Source: Thermocaproicibacter sp036260805 (GTDB lineage Bacteria > Bacillota > Clostridia > Oscillospirales > Acutalibacteraceae). From it: a stretch of DNA of 64,000 nt. The stretch is from assembly GCA_036260805.1 (NCBI GenBank), contig DATALZ010000084.1, positions 62,001 through 126,000 on the forward strand. Reading direction: 5' to 3'. A program made the position numbers and the translations under genes. This document shows positions 43,895-53,303 of this stretch, in pieces. A model generated the notes under the pieces. It was not told where the DNA came from. It was given only the letters and a program-made list of their open reading frames with translations, and ran no database searches. How positions within the stretch are numbered: position 1 is the first letter of the stretch; each line of letters begins with the position of its first letter.

Positions 43895-45196
43895 TCAGAT
43901 CTCTTTCATTAATTTTTGAGTTTCCTCTACAGTAAATTTTTCGTCGACTTTCTGCATCAGGAACGAATTGATTTTATCAATCTTTCCGACCGCTTCATCG
44001 AGCCTTCGGTTCATTCCCGGTTTATAAGCTCCGATTGAAATCAGGTCGTAATTCTGGTAATAGGTGGAAAGCAAATCTCTTATTTTTGCAGCCAGAGCCT
44101 GATGCTCGGCCGGAGTAATGTCCGACATCAATCTGGATATGCTGGCGTTAATATCAATCGCCGGGTAATGGTTCTGCGTCGCCAGCTGTCTGGAAAGAAC
44201 AATGTGGCCATCCAGAATTCCTCGTACGGTGTCGGAAATAGGTTCGTTGGTATCGTCGCCCTCAACAAGAACGGTATAGATTCCCGTGATGGAACCCGTT
44301 TGGAAGTTTCCGCTGCGTTCCAACAGCTTCGGCAGTTCCGCATATATGGAAGGAGTGTATCCCCTCGCGATAGGCGGTTCGCCTGTAGAAAGCCCTATTT
44401 CACGCTCGGCCATGGCGAAACGGGTAAGGGAATCCATCATCAGCAGAACGTCTTTGCCCTGGTCGCGGTAATATTCGGCAACCGCGGTCGCAACTTCGGG
44501 GCATTTTGCACGAAACATCGCCGGCTGGTCGGAAGTTGCGACCACCAGCACCGTTCTTGCCAGCCCTTCTTTTCCAAGATCCTTCTCGATGAATTCCTTG
44601 ACTTCTCTGCCTCTTTCGCCGACGAGGGCAATTACGTTCACGTCAGACTGAACATTTTTCGCGATCATGCCCATCAGAGTGCTTTTTCCAACGCCGCTTC
44701 CGGCAAAGATGCCCATTCTCTGCCCCTTGCCGATGGTAAGCATTCCGTCGATCGCCTTAATGCCGTAGCTTAACGGTTCGGTGATGCGGGGGCGTTCCAA
44801 AGGATTTGTATAGCCTGCGTCGATGTCGTAATACTGTGTGGGATGAAATGGTCCCAGACCGTCCATTGGGCGCCCCATGGCGTCTATGGTTCTTCCAACG
44901 AGGAAATCGCCGACCGGTACGCGGAGCTTATGTTCTGTATTCTCTACGATGCTGCCGAGGCCCACGCCTTTTACATCGCCGTAAGCCATCAGCAAAACGT
45001 TGCCGTCTTTAAACCCAACGACCTCGGCGGTAACGCAGTCGCTGCTGTCTTTGGCGCCGATTGTGCAAATTTCCCCAATTTTCGCTTCCAGACCGGCAGC
45101 TTCAATCATCATTCCGGTGATGTTCTTTACTTTTCCTTTGTAGCAAAGCGGATCGATTCTTGACACGATCTCGCAGGCCGCCTGTAAATCCACCAT
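43895..45196 (-). CDS. fliI: Flagellum-specific ATP synthase FliI
   Basis: A 433-residue ATPase of the export apparatus, related to F1-beta. The Walker A loop GSGVGKST is near residue 165, and Walker B in VLLMMDSLTRFA near 250. The block GYTPSIYAELPKLLERSG is specific to FliI/YscN. It forms a hexamer that unfolds substrates with FliH and FliJ. GGAG precedes the ATG. Gene order fliF-G-H-I-J-K is standard. Confidence 0.96.
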   Translation of the reverse strand: MVDLQAACEIVSRIDPLCYKGKVKNITGMMIEAAGLEAKIGEICTIGAKDSSDCVTAEVVGFKDGNVLLMAYGDVKGVGLGSIVENTEHKLRVPVGDFLVGRTIDAMGRPMDGLGPFHPTQYYDIDAGYTNPLERPRITEPLSYGIKAIDGMLTIGKGQRMGIFAGSGVGKSTLMGMIAKNVQSDVNVIALVGERGREVKEFIEKDLGKEGLARTVLVVATSDQPAMFRAKCPEVATAVAEYYRDQGKDVLLMMDSLTRFAMAEREIGLSTGEPPIARGYTPSIYAELPKLLERSGNFQTGSITGIYTVLVEGDDTNEPISDTVRGILDGHIVLSRQLATQNHYPAIDINASISRLMSDITPAEHQALAAKIRDLLSTYYQNYDLISIGAYKPGMNRRLDEAVGKIDKINSFLMQKVDEKFTVEETQKLMKEI

Positions 45197-45216
45197 AATG
45201 ATTTCTCTCCGTAAAG

Positions 45217-46149
45217 CTAATTATTGGGCTGATTTTTCATTGCGTTTTCAATCGACGACTTGATCTTTTTTAACTGGCTGTCAATTCCGGCATCGATTAC
45301 CTGGTCTGGGGTTTCGATCACACAGCCCCCGTCGTCCAGGCTTGGGGCAACGATTACCTTGACGCTGTCTGAAATATCTTTCAGGTCTTCCACAATGTTA
45401 TTGTCGGCTTTTAAAAGGACGTTTGCCGTTTTATCGGATACATAAATGCGGATCCATTCCTGGTTGCGGTACTCTTCCATTGCGGAAAGGATGATGGAAC
45501 GCATGGCTCTTTCGTCAATTTCAAGTTCCTTTTTCAGGATGGACTTTGCCATCGCGGTAGCCAAATTCTGGAGATCCGATTCAAAATCCTGCAGGATTTT
45601 TGTCTTGGATTTTTCTACGGCCTCTATCATCAAGCTGAGCTCCTGAACATTTTTGCGGTTATCCGCGGCCGCTTTTTTCTTGCCTTCTTCAAAACCAGTC
45701 TGATAACCGGCGGACTTTCCTTCATTTCTGCCCTGATCCGAACCTTGGGCAAAACCTTCGCTGTAGCCCCGCCTTTTTGCTTCCGCAGTTTCTTCGGCGA
45801 TTTTTACTCGTGCTTCCTGAACCTGCCTGCTGCTGTATTCCTGCGCCGAATCCACAATCTGTTTCGCCTTGGCAAAAGCTTTTTCAAGAACCTGCTTCGC
45901 CTGTGCTTCTGGGGGCGGAGGCGGGGGTGCTTTCGGCTTGGCCAGCTCCGCAGACTGGCCTTTTTTTCCTTGCGTATTTTTAACTTCATCTTTAGCTGCG
46001 TCTTCAGAGTGATTTTTAACAGCGGTTTTTGTTTCTTCTTGGGGGGATTTTATTTCGGCATTAAGGGGTAAATCTCGCTTTTTGATTACATAGTTTGATA
46101 TAATCGGCGGATACTGATTTGCCTTAATGACCTTACTCAATAATCTCAT
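45217..46149 (-). CDS. fliH: Flagellar assembly protein FliH
   Basis: A 310-residue protein that binds and restrains FliI. The N-terminal 40 residues (SKVIKANQYPPIISNYVI) are typical for Gram-positive FliH. They are followed by a charged, Pro-rich segment (PPPPPP near 75), a long coiled coil with GFAQGSDQGRNEGKSAGYQT-type glycine repeats, and the FliH/YscL domain (ILKKELEIDERAMRSIILSAM). It overlaps the fliG end by 17 bases. Confidence 0.93.
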   Translation of the reverse strand: MRLLSKVIKANQYPPIISNYVIKKRDLPLNAEIKSPQEETKTAVKNHSEDAAKDEVKNTQGKKGQSAELAKPKAPPPPPPEAQAKQVLEKAFAKAKQIVDSAQEYSSRQVQEARVKIAEETAEAKRRGYSEGFAQGSDQGRNEGKSAGYQTGFEEGKKKAAADNRKNVQELSLMIEAVEKSKTKILQDFESDLQNLATAMAKSILKKELEIDERAMRSIILSAMEEYRNQEWIRIYVSDKTANVLLKADNNIVEDLKDISDSVKVIVAPSLDDGGCVIETPDQVIDAGIDSQLKKIKSSIENAMKNQPNN

Positions 46150-47140
46150 CCTTCCCGCCCTTTGAGATTACCAGTTCGCCTTCGCTTTCAAGACGCCGGA
46201 TTACGCCGACAATTCTCTGCTGGGCTTCTTCAACATCCTTAAGACGAACATTATGCGTATACTCGAGGTCGGATTTGACGGTATCTGCGGAACGGTTGGA
46301 CATATTCTTGAAGATGATATCCGCAACTTCCTTGTTGGCACCCTTGAGGGCGTACACAAGGTCTTTGGAATCCACCTCGCGAAGGAAACGCTGTATGGAC
46401 ATATCGTCCAGAATTGTAATATCTTCGAAAACGAACATCTTCTTGCGGATTTCTTCGGAAAGCTCGGAATCCTTGCGATTCAATTCGTCGAAAATATTCT
46501 TCTCGGCCGTGCGGTCCATGTTGTTCATGACGTCTGCCGCATAGTCCACACCGCCGAATTGTGTAAAGTCAACGTCAAACAGATTGGAGAACTTATTTGC
46601 CAGATTGTTTTCCACAATTTTAATGACATCCGGCGAGGTGCGGTCCATCATGGCAATTCGCTGCACAACGTCCACCTGCTTGTCCGGCGGAAGCTCTGCA
46701 ATCACCGTAGCCGCCTGGTCTGCCCTTGCATAGGAGAGAATCAGAGCAATGGTCTGGGGATGCTCGTTCTGAATCGTAGTGAGAAGGTTTTTATAATCAG
46801 CCTTGCGCAGAAACTCAAATGCCTTATTGCGCAGGGATTTGGTAACACGCTCCAGCAAAGATGTAGCTTCCTGCGCACCGTAGGCTTTTTCCAGAACATC
46901 GCGGGCATATTCCACGCCGCCGTCTGTTATAACCTTTTCGGTCAGACAAATCTGGTAGAAATCGTTAAGAATTTCATCCATATCCTCTGATGAGATGTGG
47001 GAAGTCCGGGCGACTTCGTAGGTGATTTGTTCCAGCTCATCTTCACGCAGGTATTTGTAGATTTTCGAAGCCGTATCGGTTCCAAGGGCAATAATCACGG
47101 CCGCAGCTTTCTGAGCACCCGTTATTTTCTGATCAGCCAT
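46133..47140 (-). CDS. fliG: Flagellar motor switch protein FliG
   Basis: A 335-residue C-ring protein. The N-terminal domain begins KITGAQKAAAVIIALGTDTA, and the middle domain carries EHPQTIALILSYARADQAA, the EHPQ motif. The C-terminal domain has the charged helix that meets MotA (DDMSIQRFLREVDSKDLVYA). ATG at 47140 is taken as start because GAGGGGAG lies 12 bases upstream, while the ATG at 47152 abuts that site. It overlaps the end of fliF by 8 bases. Confidence 0.96.
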   Translation of the reverse strand: MADQKITGAQKAAAVIIALGTDTASKIYKYLREDELEQITYEVARTSHISSEDMDEILNDFYQICLTEKVITDGGVEYARDVLEKAYGAQEATSLLERVTKSLRNKAFEFLRKADYKNLLTTIQNEHPQTIALILSYARADQAATVIAELPPDKQVDVVQRIAMMDRTSPDVIKIVENNLANKFSNLFDVDFTQFGGVDYAADVMNNMDRTAEKNIFDELNRKDSELSEEIRKKMFVFEDITILDDMSIQRFLREVDSKDLVYALKGANKEVADIIFKNMSNRSADTVKSDLEYTHNVRLKDVEEAQQRIVGVIRRLESEGELVISKGGKDEIIE

Positions 47141-48860
47141 GTTTATTGTCATCTCCCCTCAGCCAGCTGCGGATTAGCTGAGCGGCAATTTCAGGATTCT
47201 TGGATGAGAAGTCCTGAAGATCGCTCTTCACACGCTGTTCCTTGCCGGTATTTGCATTGCGGAGCTCTTCAATGGATTCTGTAGGCATAGGTTCTCCGTC
47301 ATCTTCCTCCAGATTGTCATCTTCGCCCTCGTCTTCGCTGCCGTCCTCATTTTCGTCCTCATCTTCGTCATCTTCCTCAGTTTCTTCATCCTGCGGAATC
47401 GGCATTTGCGGAACAGGAACAGGAGCAGCTTGCTGCAGATTGGCAATCAGCTTTTCTCTTCTCTCTCTGTTTCTCTTGGAAGCGATCAGGGCAATCAGAA
47501 GGATAAGCAGCAGCAGGAATGCTCCGCCTGCAATGAGAATGACCGGATTGTTCATCAACAACTGCGGAATATTCAGGTTTGCAGATGTCTGTGTCGCCTG
47601 CGAGTTTTCCGAAGAACTCGTGTTTGCAACAGCCATGACCGCAACCTTGCTCGCATCGACGGCCGCCGCCTTGGCGACAAGATTGGTGAGCTGCTGCTGC
47701 GTTGCACTTGTCATGGAATTCGTATTAATCATAACGGCAACCGAAAGATCGTCAAGAGCCGCCGCGTCGCTTTGTATCTGCTCTTCCACCTGGTTTACAA
47801 GATAATTGTAGGTCTTGCTGTCCTTTGTGGTGATTACATTGCCGTTTACCGAAACGCCGGGGTAAGTTGTCGTCGTATCGGAATTACTCTGTGTTCCGGC
47901 TACTCCGCCGGCTGCACGGGACGCCGGCTGCGTTACTTCATGCGTCTCTGCAGACTGGCTTACCATCCCTTTGCCGTCGCTTGTGGACGGAGTATATGTA
48001 ACGATATCCTGTATTTTTTTATCAAGGTCCATTTTGCTCTTTACGCTGACGCTGATATTATTGGCACCGTAAGCCTGAGCAAGCAGATTTTGGATTTTGC
48101 CCTGTACGTTGTCTTCGTATTGCTTTTCAATCTTCAGTTTGAATTCGGAAAGCGTAATCTGAGTGGAACCGGATGACTGGTTTGCGGCAGAAGAAGACGA
48201 TAGCTCCTCTCCCGATGAGCTATCCACGATAGAAACATTCTCCGCTTTCAGGTTGGGCACACTTTTGGTAACAAGCTGTTTAATTCCGCCTACCTGTTTC
48301 GCGTCCAGGGACCTGCCCTCTTTGAGCTTTACGGCAACGGAAGCAGTCGCCGTTTCCTTGTTGTCATCCCACGCATAGGTGCTGCTGCTTGGAACACTGA
48401 TGGTCACATAAGCGGTATCCACCGGGTCCAGTGTTTTAATGACGGCGCCCAGGCGTTCCTGAAGCTGATACTGCTCAATAATTTTCCGCTCTTCATCCGT
48501 TGTCATCACGCCGACATTAGTGGTGAAAAAGTTATAGTTCGGGGCTGATTTTGGGTATCCTTCGTTAGACAGCTGCATCCGTACCGAATTTTCTTTGTTC
48601 TTATCGACGTATATCGTACCGCTTTCATTTTTAAAAGGAACGTCCAGGGTTTTAAGTTCCGTTGTTACTTCTTTGGTTTCATCGGTGTCCAAGCCGGAAT
48701 AAAGCACTGTATACTGGGTACGGTTCATCAAAAGGCTCATAACAACCGCGAGCAGTACCACTGCACCCAAACAGGAAAATATAATAATTTTGGTTCTTTT
48801 GGTCAGTTTTCCCCAGAAATTTTTGATCGGATCAATTATCCTTTTCAACTGTTCATTCAT
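47133..48860 (-). CDS. fliF: Flagellar MS-ring protein FliF
   Basis: A protein of about 575 residues that forms the base of the rotor in the membrane. It has two membrane spans (about 25-45 and 442-462), the periplasmic ring-building repeats (TQYTVLYSGLDTDE, DTAYVTISVPSS) and a C-terminal FliG-binding tail (NPEIAAQLIRSWLRG). Just before that tail, near residues 491-522, lies a block of about 33 residues of which some 25 are Asp or Glu. The start at 48860 (MNEQLKR) is preferred; a TTG at 48884 is possible. Confidence 0.95.
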   Translation of the reverse strand: MNEQLKRIIDPIKNFWGKLTKRTKIIIFSCLGAVVLLAVVMSLLMNRTQYTVLYSGLDTDETKEVTTELKTLDVPFKNESGTIYVDKNKENSVRMQLSNEGYPKSAPNYNFFTTNVGVMTTDEERKIIEQYQLQERLGAVIKTLDPVDTAYVTISVPSSSTYAWDDNKETATASVAVKLKEGRSLDAKQVGGIKQLVTKSVPNLKAENVSIVDSSSGEELSSSSAANQSSGSTQITLSEFKLKIEKQYEDNVQGKIQNLLAQAYGANNISVSVKSKMDLDKKIQDIVTYTPSTSDGKGMVSQSAETHEVTQPASRAAGGVAGTQSNSDTTTTYPGVSVNGNVITTKDSKTYNYLVNQVEEQIQSDAAALDDLSVAVMINTNSMTSATQQQLTNLVAKAAAVDASKVAVMAVANTSSSENSQATQTSANLNIPQLLMNNPVILIAGGAFLLLLILLIALIASKRNRERREKLIANLQQAAPVPVPQMPIPQDEETEEDDEDEDENEDGSEDEGEDDNLEEDDGEPMPTESIEELRNANTGKEQRVKSDLQDFSSKNPEIAAQLIRSWLRGDDNKHG

Positions 48861-48893
48861 TGAGCCGTATGAACCGCCCTTCAAGTGAGTTTA

Positions 48894-49196
48894 TTATACG
48901 TTGATATTGATGATTTCCTTGTAGGCATCCAGCAGTTTATTGCGAAGTTCAACGACCATGTCAACCGAAAGGCTTGCCTTTTGTGAGGCGATGACAACGT
49001 CATGAAGATTGTCTGATTGGCCTGTCGTCATTTTGTAAATTTCATTGTTGAGGTTAGCGTTTGTCTGTTCTGCATTGGATACCGCATCCTGAAACAGCGA
49101 TTTAAACGGGATTTCAGGGGAGCTGTCCTGCACACTTGAGCTTTTGTTCAGTTGATCGAGAGAATTGATTTGCTGAATCGGCTGAATTGTGTTCAT
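48894..49196 (-). CDS. fliE: Flagellar hook-basal body protein FliE
   Basis: A 100-residue protein joining the MS ring to the rod. The C-terminal half has the family pattern LHDVVIASQKASLSVDMVVE and LRNKLLDAYKEIININV. It starts five bases after flgC and precedes fliF, as usual. GAAAGTGA is its probable ribosome binding site. Confidence 0.93.
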   Translation of the reverse strand: MNTIQPIQQINSLDQLNKSSSVQDSSPEIPFKSLFQDAVSNAEQTNANLNNEIYKMTTGQSDNLHDVVIASQKASLSVDMVVELRNKLLDAYKEIININV

Positions 49197-49201
49197 TCAA
49201 G

Positions 49202-49651
49202 TCACTTTCCAATCTCCAAAGCCTTGGCGGCCATATTTTTCACGGCATCAAAAGCCGTAAGATTTGCGCTGTAAGCACGCGTAACTGCCATCATATCGGT
49301 TGTTTCCTTAATCAGGTCGACATTCGGCTTCTGCACATATCCCTGTGCATTTGCGTCCGGGTTTGTGGGGTCATACTCCTGAGAAAACGGGGTCTGGTCT
49401 TCCTGAATATCCGTAACCTTTACGCCTTTTAAAGTGCTCGAAGAATCGGAGGAAAGCCGGCTGTCGAGCATGGAGCGGAAAGACGAATTATCGTCCGCAC
49501 ACTGGTAAACGGCCATTTTTCTGCGGTACGGACCACCGTTATCGGTATGGGTTGTCTCCGCGTTGGAAATATTCTCCGAAATGAGATCCATCCGGAGTCT
49601 GCTTGCCGTCAGTCCTGAACCGCTGATGTCCAGTGAATTTAAAAAAGCCAT
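49202..49651 (-). CDS. flgC: Flagellar rod protein FlgC
   Basis: A 149-residue proximal rod protein. It starts with the rod signature LDISGSGLTASRLRMDLISE and NISNAETTH, and ends with DMMAVTRAYSANLTAFDAVK. It is slightly longer than average, with a short extra loop in the middle. AGGAGG precedes the ATG; 17 bases separate it from flgB. Confidence 0.95.
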   Translation of the reverse strand: MAFLNSLDISGSGLTASRLRMDLISENISNAETTHTDNGGPYRRKMAVYQCADDNSSFRSMLDSRLSSDSSSTLKGVKVTDIQEDQTPFSQEYDPTNPDANAQGYVQKPNVDLIKETTDMMAVTRAYSANLTAFDAVKNMAAKALEIGK

Positions 49652-49668
49652 GAAGCAACCTCCTCAAA

Positions 49669-50055
49669 TTATTTCGATGTTCCGGTTATCGCTGTTTTCA
49701 AACGGGAAAAGTTATCGTTCATTTCTTGCAGAGCATAGGAATAATTAAGCGATGTGCGGGCCATTTCAATATTCTGCTGCTCCAGGTCCACTCCGTTTCC
49801 GTCGGCACGGTAAGTTTCATCCTGCGCCTCGGTAATGTCCGGGGTAACCTGATCAATATTTTCAATCTCGCCGGTCTGTGATCCGGCCGCGTTTTGCAGC
49901 TGTGCCAGCAGCTGATCTTCAAAGGAGACGCTCTTGGTTTTATAGCCGGGAGTTTCAAAGTTAGCTATGTTGTCTGAAATTGCCTTCTGCCGGGTCCATA
50001 AACCGTCCAGACTCTTATTCAGGAGCGATGATGAAATACTGTCGAGCCAATTCAT
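49669..50055 (-). CDS. flgB: Flagellar rod protein FlgB
   Basis: A 128-residue proximal rod protein, first gene of the long flagellar operon. The core is KAISDNIANFETPGYKTKSV, with FEDQLL after it and the C-terminal MARTSLNYSYALQEMNDNF. AAAAGGAG precedes the ATG, and a sigma-A-like promoter lies 140 bases upstream. Confidence 0.95.
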   Translation of the reverse strand: MNWLDSISSSLLNKSLDGLWTRQKAISDNIANFETPGYKTKSVSFEDQLLAQLQNAAGSQTGEIENIDQVTPDITEAQDETYRADGNGVDLEQQNIEMARTSLNYSYALQEMNDNFSRLKTAITGTSK

Positions 50056-50192
50056 AGTTATTCTCCTTTTTATTTTACATAAATACCTTATATTTTACAA
50101 AATAACAAATTTTTCGACAAAATCAGCAAAATAAAATCAAGTCCGTTCAAAAATAATTAGTTAGATTACTTATATACCTATAATACACGTCT

Positions 50193-50221
50193 ATTATCAT
50201 ACATACGCAGTAAAAAGTCAA
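50193..50221 (-). promoter_or_regulatory. Sigma-A-like promoter of the flgB operon
   Basis: On the minus strand TTGACT (50216-50221), a 17-base spacer and GATAAT (50193-50198). The hexamers each match five of six consensus positions. It would leave a leader of about 130 bases before flgB and fits an early-class flagellar promoter. Confidence 0.7.
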
Positions 50222-50448
50222 TAATCTTACCGCATTAACATCTTGAATTGCTCACCAAAAAAGTTGCCTTTTTCATGCAAAATATATACAAATCAAAAGC
50301 TGTTTGCCAGTATTTTATAGTAATTTATTATTGGTATCACCAATTTTGCTATTTTATGGAGATTTAGTCACAAGCTAAATATATACCACTGGAATCTTAT
50401 GAAAAATCTATTTTCACATATTAGCAGACAAAATTAATAAAAGTGCGC

Positions 50449-50475
50449 TAAATTTTTATTTGCCTGTGCCGATAA
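50449..50475 (+). promoter_or_regulatory. Sigma-D promoter of flgM-flgN-flgK-flgL
   Basis: TAAA (50449-50452), 15 bases, GCCGATAA (50468-50475): seven of eight in the -10 box, exact -35 and spacing. It starts 20 bases before flgM, so transcription of the anti-sigma factor depends on sigma-D itself. Confidence 0.85.
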
Positions 50476-50495
50476 ATCAGTAGAGGTGAGAATGA

Positions 50496-50816
50496 ATGAT
50501 GATAAAAGGCACGGGATTTGACGTGAACTTTTTTAATATTACTCCTGCAAAAGGCAAGGATTCTGTACAGGGAAAGACGACAGATACAAAGACGGCTCGC
50601 ACATTTTCTGAAGCTCTCCGTGGAAAGACGGATACAATTGAGATTTCCGAACGCATGGAAGATAACAGTTCTCTTTTAAACGATGTGAAAAAGAAAATCA
50701 TGGGTGACATTAACCGGGATACGGATACAGACAGCCTGGAAAGGCTGAAAAGGCAGATTACAGACGGAAAGTATACTGTGAATACCGATGAGCTGGCGCA
50801 AATCCTTTCGAGATAA
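50496..50816 (+). CDS. flgM: Anti-sigma factor FlgM
   Basis: A 106-residue, mostly disordered, charged protein. The C-terminal half, with DTIEISERMEDNSSLLND and LKRQITDGKYTVNTDELAQI, has the FlgM pattern that binds FliA. FlgM is exported once the hook is finished, freeing sigma-D. GAGGTG precedes the ATG. It heads a late operon with flgN, flgK and flgL. Confidence 0.9.
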   Translation: MMIKGTGFDVNFFNITPAKGKDSVQGKTTDTKTARTFSEALRGKTDTIEISERMEDNSSLLNDVKKKIMGDINRDTDTDSLERLKRQITDGKYTVNTDELAQILSR

Positions 50817-50843
50817 TCAATTCAGCAGAACGGAGGAGTTTCC

Positions 50844-51326
50844 ATGATTGATGCTGCATGGTCGGACAGACTAATTCAATTTTTCACAGAAATGCTTGAA
50901 TTTTATAAAAGATTTCTTGGACTTGAATCTGAAAAATACACAAAAGTGGTTTCCGGTCAGCTGAACGAGCTCGACAGTTTTATGAAGCAGGAACAGGCTT
51001 TTCTGCTGAAGTCCAGGGGGATGGAGCAGGAGCGGCTCGAAATTTTGGAAAAGGCCGGAGCGCCTAAGACCACATTCCGTGAGATGATTCCACTGCTGGA
51101 ACCTGCCAGACAGGAAAGCATGAAAAAGTTATATGAAGAGATAACCACTACCATTTCCAAGCTGCAGAATATGAATAAAAAGTGCAGCCAAATGACCCGG
51201 CTGAAACTTGGGCAGATATCCAGAATTCTTTCCAATCTTGAAGATCACCCGGAGTTAAAGCAGATTTACGGAAACAAACTGCAAAACGCGGCAAAACCGG
51301 AAGGAACGTTTTCCAGAAAAATATAA
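50844..51326 (+). CDS. flgN: FlgN-type chaperone
   Basis: A 160-residue helical protein with the FlgN layout: a long helical hairpin and a conserved central stretch FLLKSRGMEQERLEILEKAG. It should carry FlgK and FlgL to the export gate, and both are encoded next. GGAGGAG precedes the ATG; 27 bases separate it from flgM. Confidence 0.88.
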   Translation: MIDAAWSDRLIQFFTEMLEFYKRFLGLESEKYTKVVSGQLNELDSFMKQEQAFLLKSRGMEQERLEILEKAGAPKTTFREMIPLLEPARQESMKKLYEEITTTISKLQNMNKKCSQMTRLKLGQISRILSNLEDHPELKQIYGNKLQNAAKPEGTFSRKI

Positions 51327-51339
51327 GCGGGGTGCTGAA

Positions 51340-53298
51340 ATGAGTTCAACATTTGACGGATTATTCATAGCAAGAAGCGGCGTTCGCGCTGCAAGAGCCA
51401 ACTTGAATATAACCGGCCAGAATATTACAAATGCCAATACAGACGGATATACAAGGCAGAGAGTCGATCAATCTGCCATACCCCCATGCGAAGTCGGAGG
51501 CGTCTGGGCATCTTCCGGGGCTACCTGCGGAAATGGTGTTGCGGCCACCGGCACAAGCCAGCTGCGCGACGCTTTTTTAGACAGCGAATACCGTACCCAA
51601 AAAGCAAATAGCGGCGAGACTACCGCTGAGATAAAAGCATTGTATGACATGGAAGATATCTTTACTACAACAACAACAGCTTCTTCCTCTTCAAAATCCG
51701 CCGTCATTGATGTTTTAAGCAACGAATACAGTAATTTTATCTCTCAGCTTCAGGCGCTGACTTCCGGAAAAAGCACCGCGTCAGAAAGTACTATTCGTGA
51801 AGAGGCAAAACTTCTGGCAACAAAATTGAATATAACCGCCAAGTCACTGGATAAAATCCGTTCGCAGCAATACTCGAATCTGAATGACTATGGAATTAAT
51901 AAGGCAAACGATCTGATTAAAAGTATTGCATCTTACAACGATCAGATTGAGAAGGCGGAAATTGCCGGTTCCACTGCTCTGGAACTGAAAGACCAGCGCA
52001 ATCTGGCGTTGGATCAGCTATCCCAATACGTTGGGATCAAAGTTACGGAAACTCCAAAAGATATCGGAGCAGGCAGAACCGTTGACGAAATGTCGGTATG
52101 TCTAGCAGATGAAGATGGGAACCCGCTTAAAGTAGATGGACAAACTTACACTTTGGTCGACGGAAAATCCTACGCGAAATTCACCGCCACTCAGGATGCA
52201 AAAAACGAAGACGGCTCCTCAAATACCGGTTCGTTCCAGATTACCCACATCCGGCTTTCCGGGCTTACTGATGATGGAGCAACCTTTACGGCCAATTCCG
52301 GAACTGTTACGAATCCTTCACCTGCTACGGATTCAACATATTATTTCCAGATTGGAGATAATGCGCCGCAGTCAATTCAAATTCAGACACCTACAGGCAC
52401 AAGTTTAGCGGCTTTAAAAGGCCTTGTAGATACTGCAATCAGCCATAACTCGGCACTGGCGGGGAAAATTTCAACAAACGTCGTTGGCGACCATCTGGCT
52501 TTCACCACTTCCGGCGGCAATACATTATCCATTACCAGTGCACCAACCAGTTTATCCCCCGACAATGTCCTCAATATGGACGGAATGAAAAATGATGACT
52601 TAAAGAGCGGCAGTTTTTCAGGCTATCTCAAACTCTTAAATGAGAGCGGCGAATACGATACATTATCCGGAAACGCAACCACAACCATGCGCGGAATCGG
52701 TTATTATTCGCAGCTGCTTGACAGCATCGCACAGAATTTGGCAAGCGCTGTAAACGCTGTGAACGGCACCAATGATGCAAGTGATAATAAGCCGCTGTTT
52801 ACAAAGGATGGGACCAACGCCAGCGGCGTCACCGCTGAAAACATCCAGCTTTCATCGAAATGGGTCGACGGCTATCTGACCATGAGCAAGATTCCACCCC
52901 ATGCTGGAGACAGCACCGCCACTTCTTATTCCAATATTACGGCTATGATAACAGCCCTGACCAATACTACGCAAAATCTGAAAAGCACTCACATGGTTCT
53001 TGGTGTCGATAAAGGCATTACAATTTTTAACGGTACGCTGGAAAAAGCATTCGCCAGCGTCAGCACGATGCTGGGGCAAGACGTAAGCAGTGTGCAGTCT
53101 ACGAATAACACAAACAGTAGCCTGTTAAATAATATTGATTCCAGCCGACAGGAAATCTCCTCGGTCAGTATTGATGACGAGGCAATCGATATGGTTCAGT
53201 TTAATCAGGCATTATCCGCTTCTTCCAGGTTTATGACGGCGGTGGATGAATGCTTACAGACAATTATTAACAGTATGGGCGTTGCAGGCAGGGGGTAA
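51340..53298 (+). CDS. flgK: Hook-associated protein FlgK
   Basis: A 652-residue hook-filament junction protein. The N-terminal block ANLNITGQNITNANTDGYTR is the rod/hook signature in its FlgK form, and the C-terminus ends FNQALSASSRFMTAVDECLQ. It is longer than common FlgK (about 500-550), with an extended Ser/Thr/Asn-rich middle, in line with the large FliD here. GGGGTG lies before the ATG. Confidence 0.95.
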   Translation: MSSTFDGLFIARSGVRAARANLNITGQNITNANTDGYTRQRVDQSAIPPCEVGGVWASSGATCGNGVAATGTSQLRDAFLDSEYRTQKANSGETTAEIKALYDMEDIFTTTTTASSSSKSAVIDVLSNEYSNFISQLQALTSGKSTASESTIREEAKLLATKLNITAKSLDKIRSQQYSNLNDYGINKANDLIKSIASYNDQIEKAEIAGSTALELKDQRNLALDQLSQYVGIKVTETPKDIGAGRTVDEMSVCLADEDGNPLKVDGQTYTLVDGKSYAKFTATQDAKNEDGSSNTGSFQITHIRLSGLTDDGATFTANSGTVTNPSPATDSTYYFQIGDNAPQSIQIQTPTGTSLAALKGLVDTAISHNSALAGKISTNVVGDHLAFTTSGGNTLSITSAPTSLSPDNVLNMDGMKNDDLKSGSFSGYLKLLNESGEYDTLSGNATTTMRGIGYYSQLLDSIAQNLASAVNAVNGTNDASDNKPLFTKDGTNASGVTAENIQLSSKWVDGYLTMSKIPPHAGDSTATSYSNITAMITALTNTTQNLKSTHMVLGVDKGITIFNGTLEKAFASVSTMLGQDVSSVQSTNNTNSSLLNNIDSSRQEISSVSIDDEAIDMVQFNQALSASSRFMTAVDECLQTIINSMGVAGRG

Positions 53299-53303
53299 TA
53301 TAA

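Larger units (their letters stand above)
50056..50495. other. 440-base AT-rich divergent region between the early and late flagellar operons
   Basis: No gene is seen. The left part holds the flgB leader and a sigma-A-like promoter (50193-50221, minus strand). The right end holds the sigma-D promoter of flgM (50449-50475). The middle, about 50222-50448, is strongly AT-rich with A and T tracts. I recognise no riboswitch or clear operator in it, but its length suggests room for regulator binding. Confidence 0.6.

Noticed and set aside
46253..46990. 245-codon open frame opposite fliG
   Set aside because: Shadow of a certain gene; no family likeness and no independent ribosome binding site of note.
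50222..50448. Small gene in the AT-rich region between flgB and flgM
   Set aside because: No frame of useful length with a ribosome binding site on either strand.
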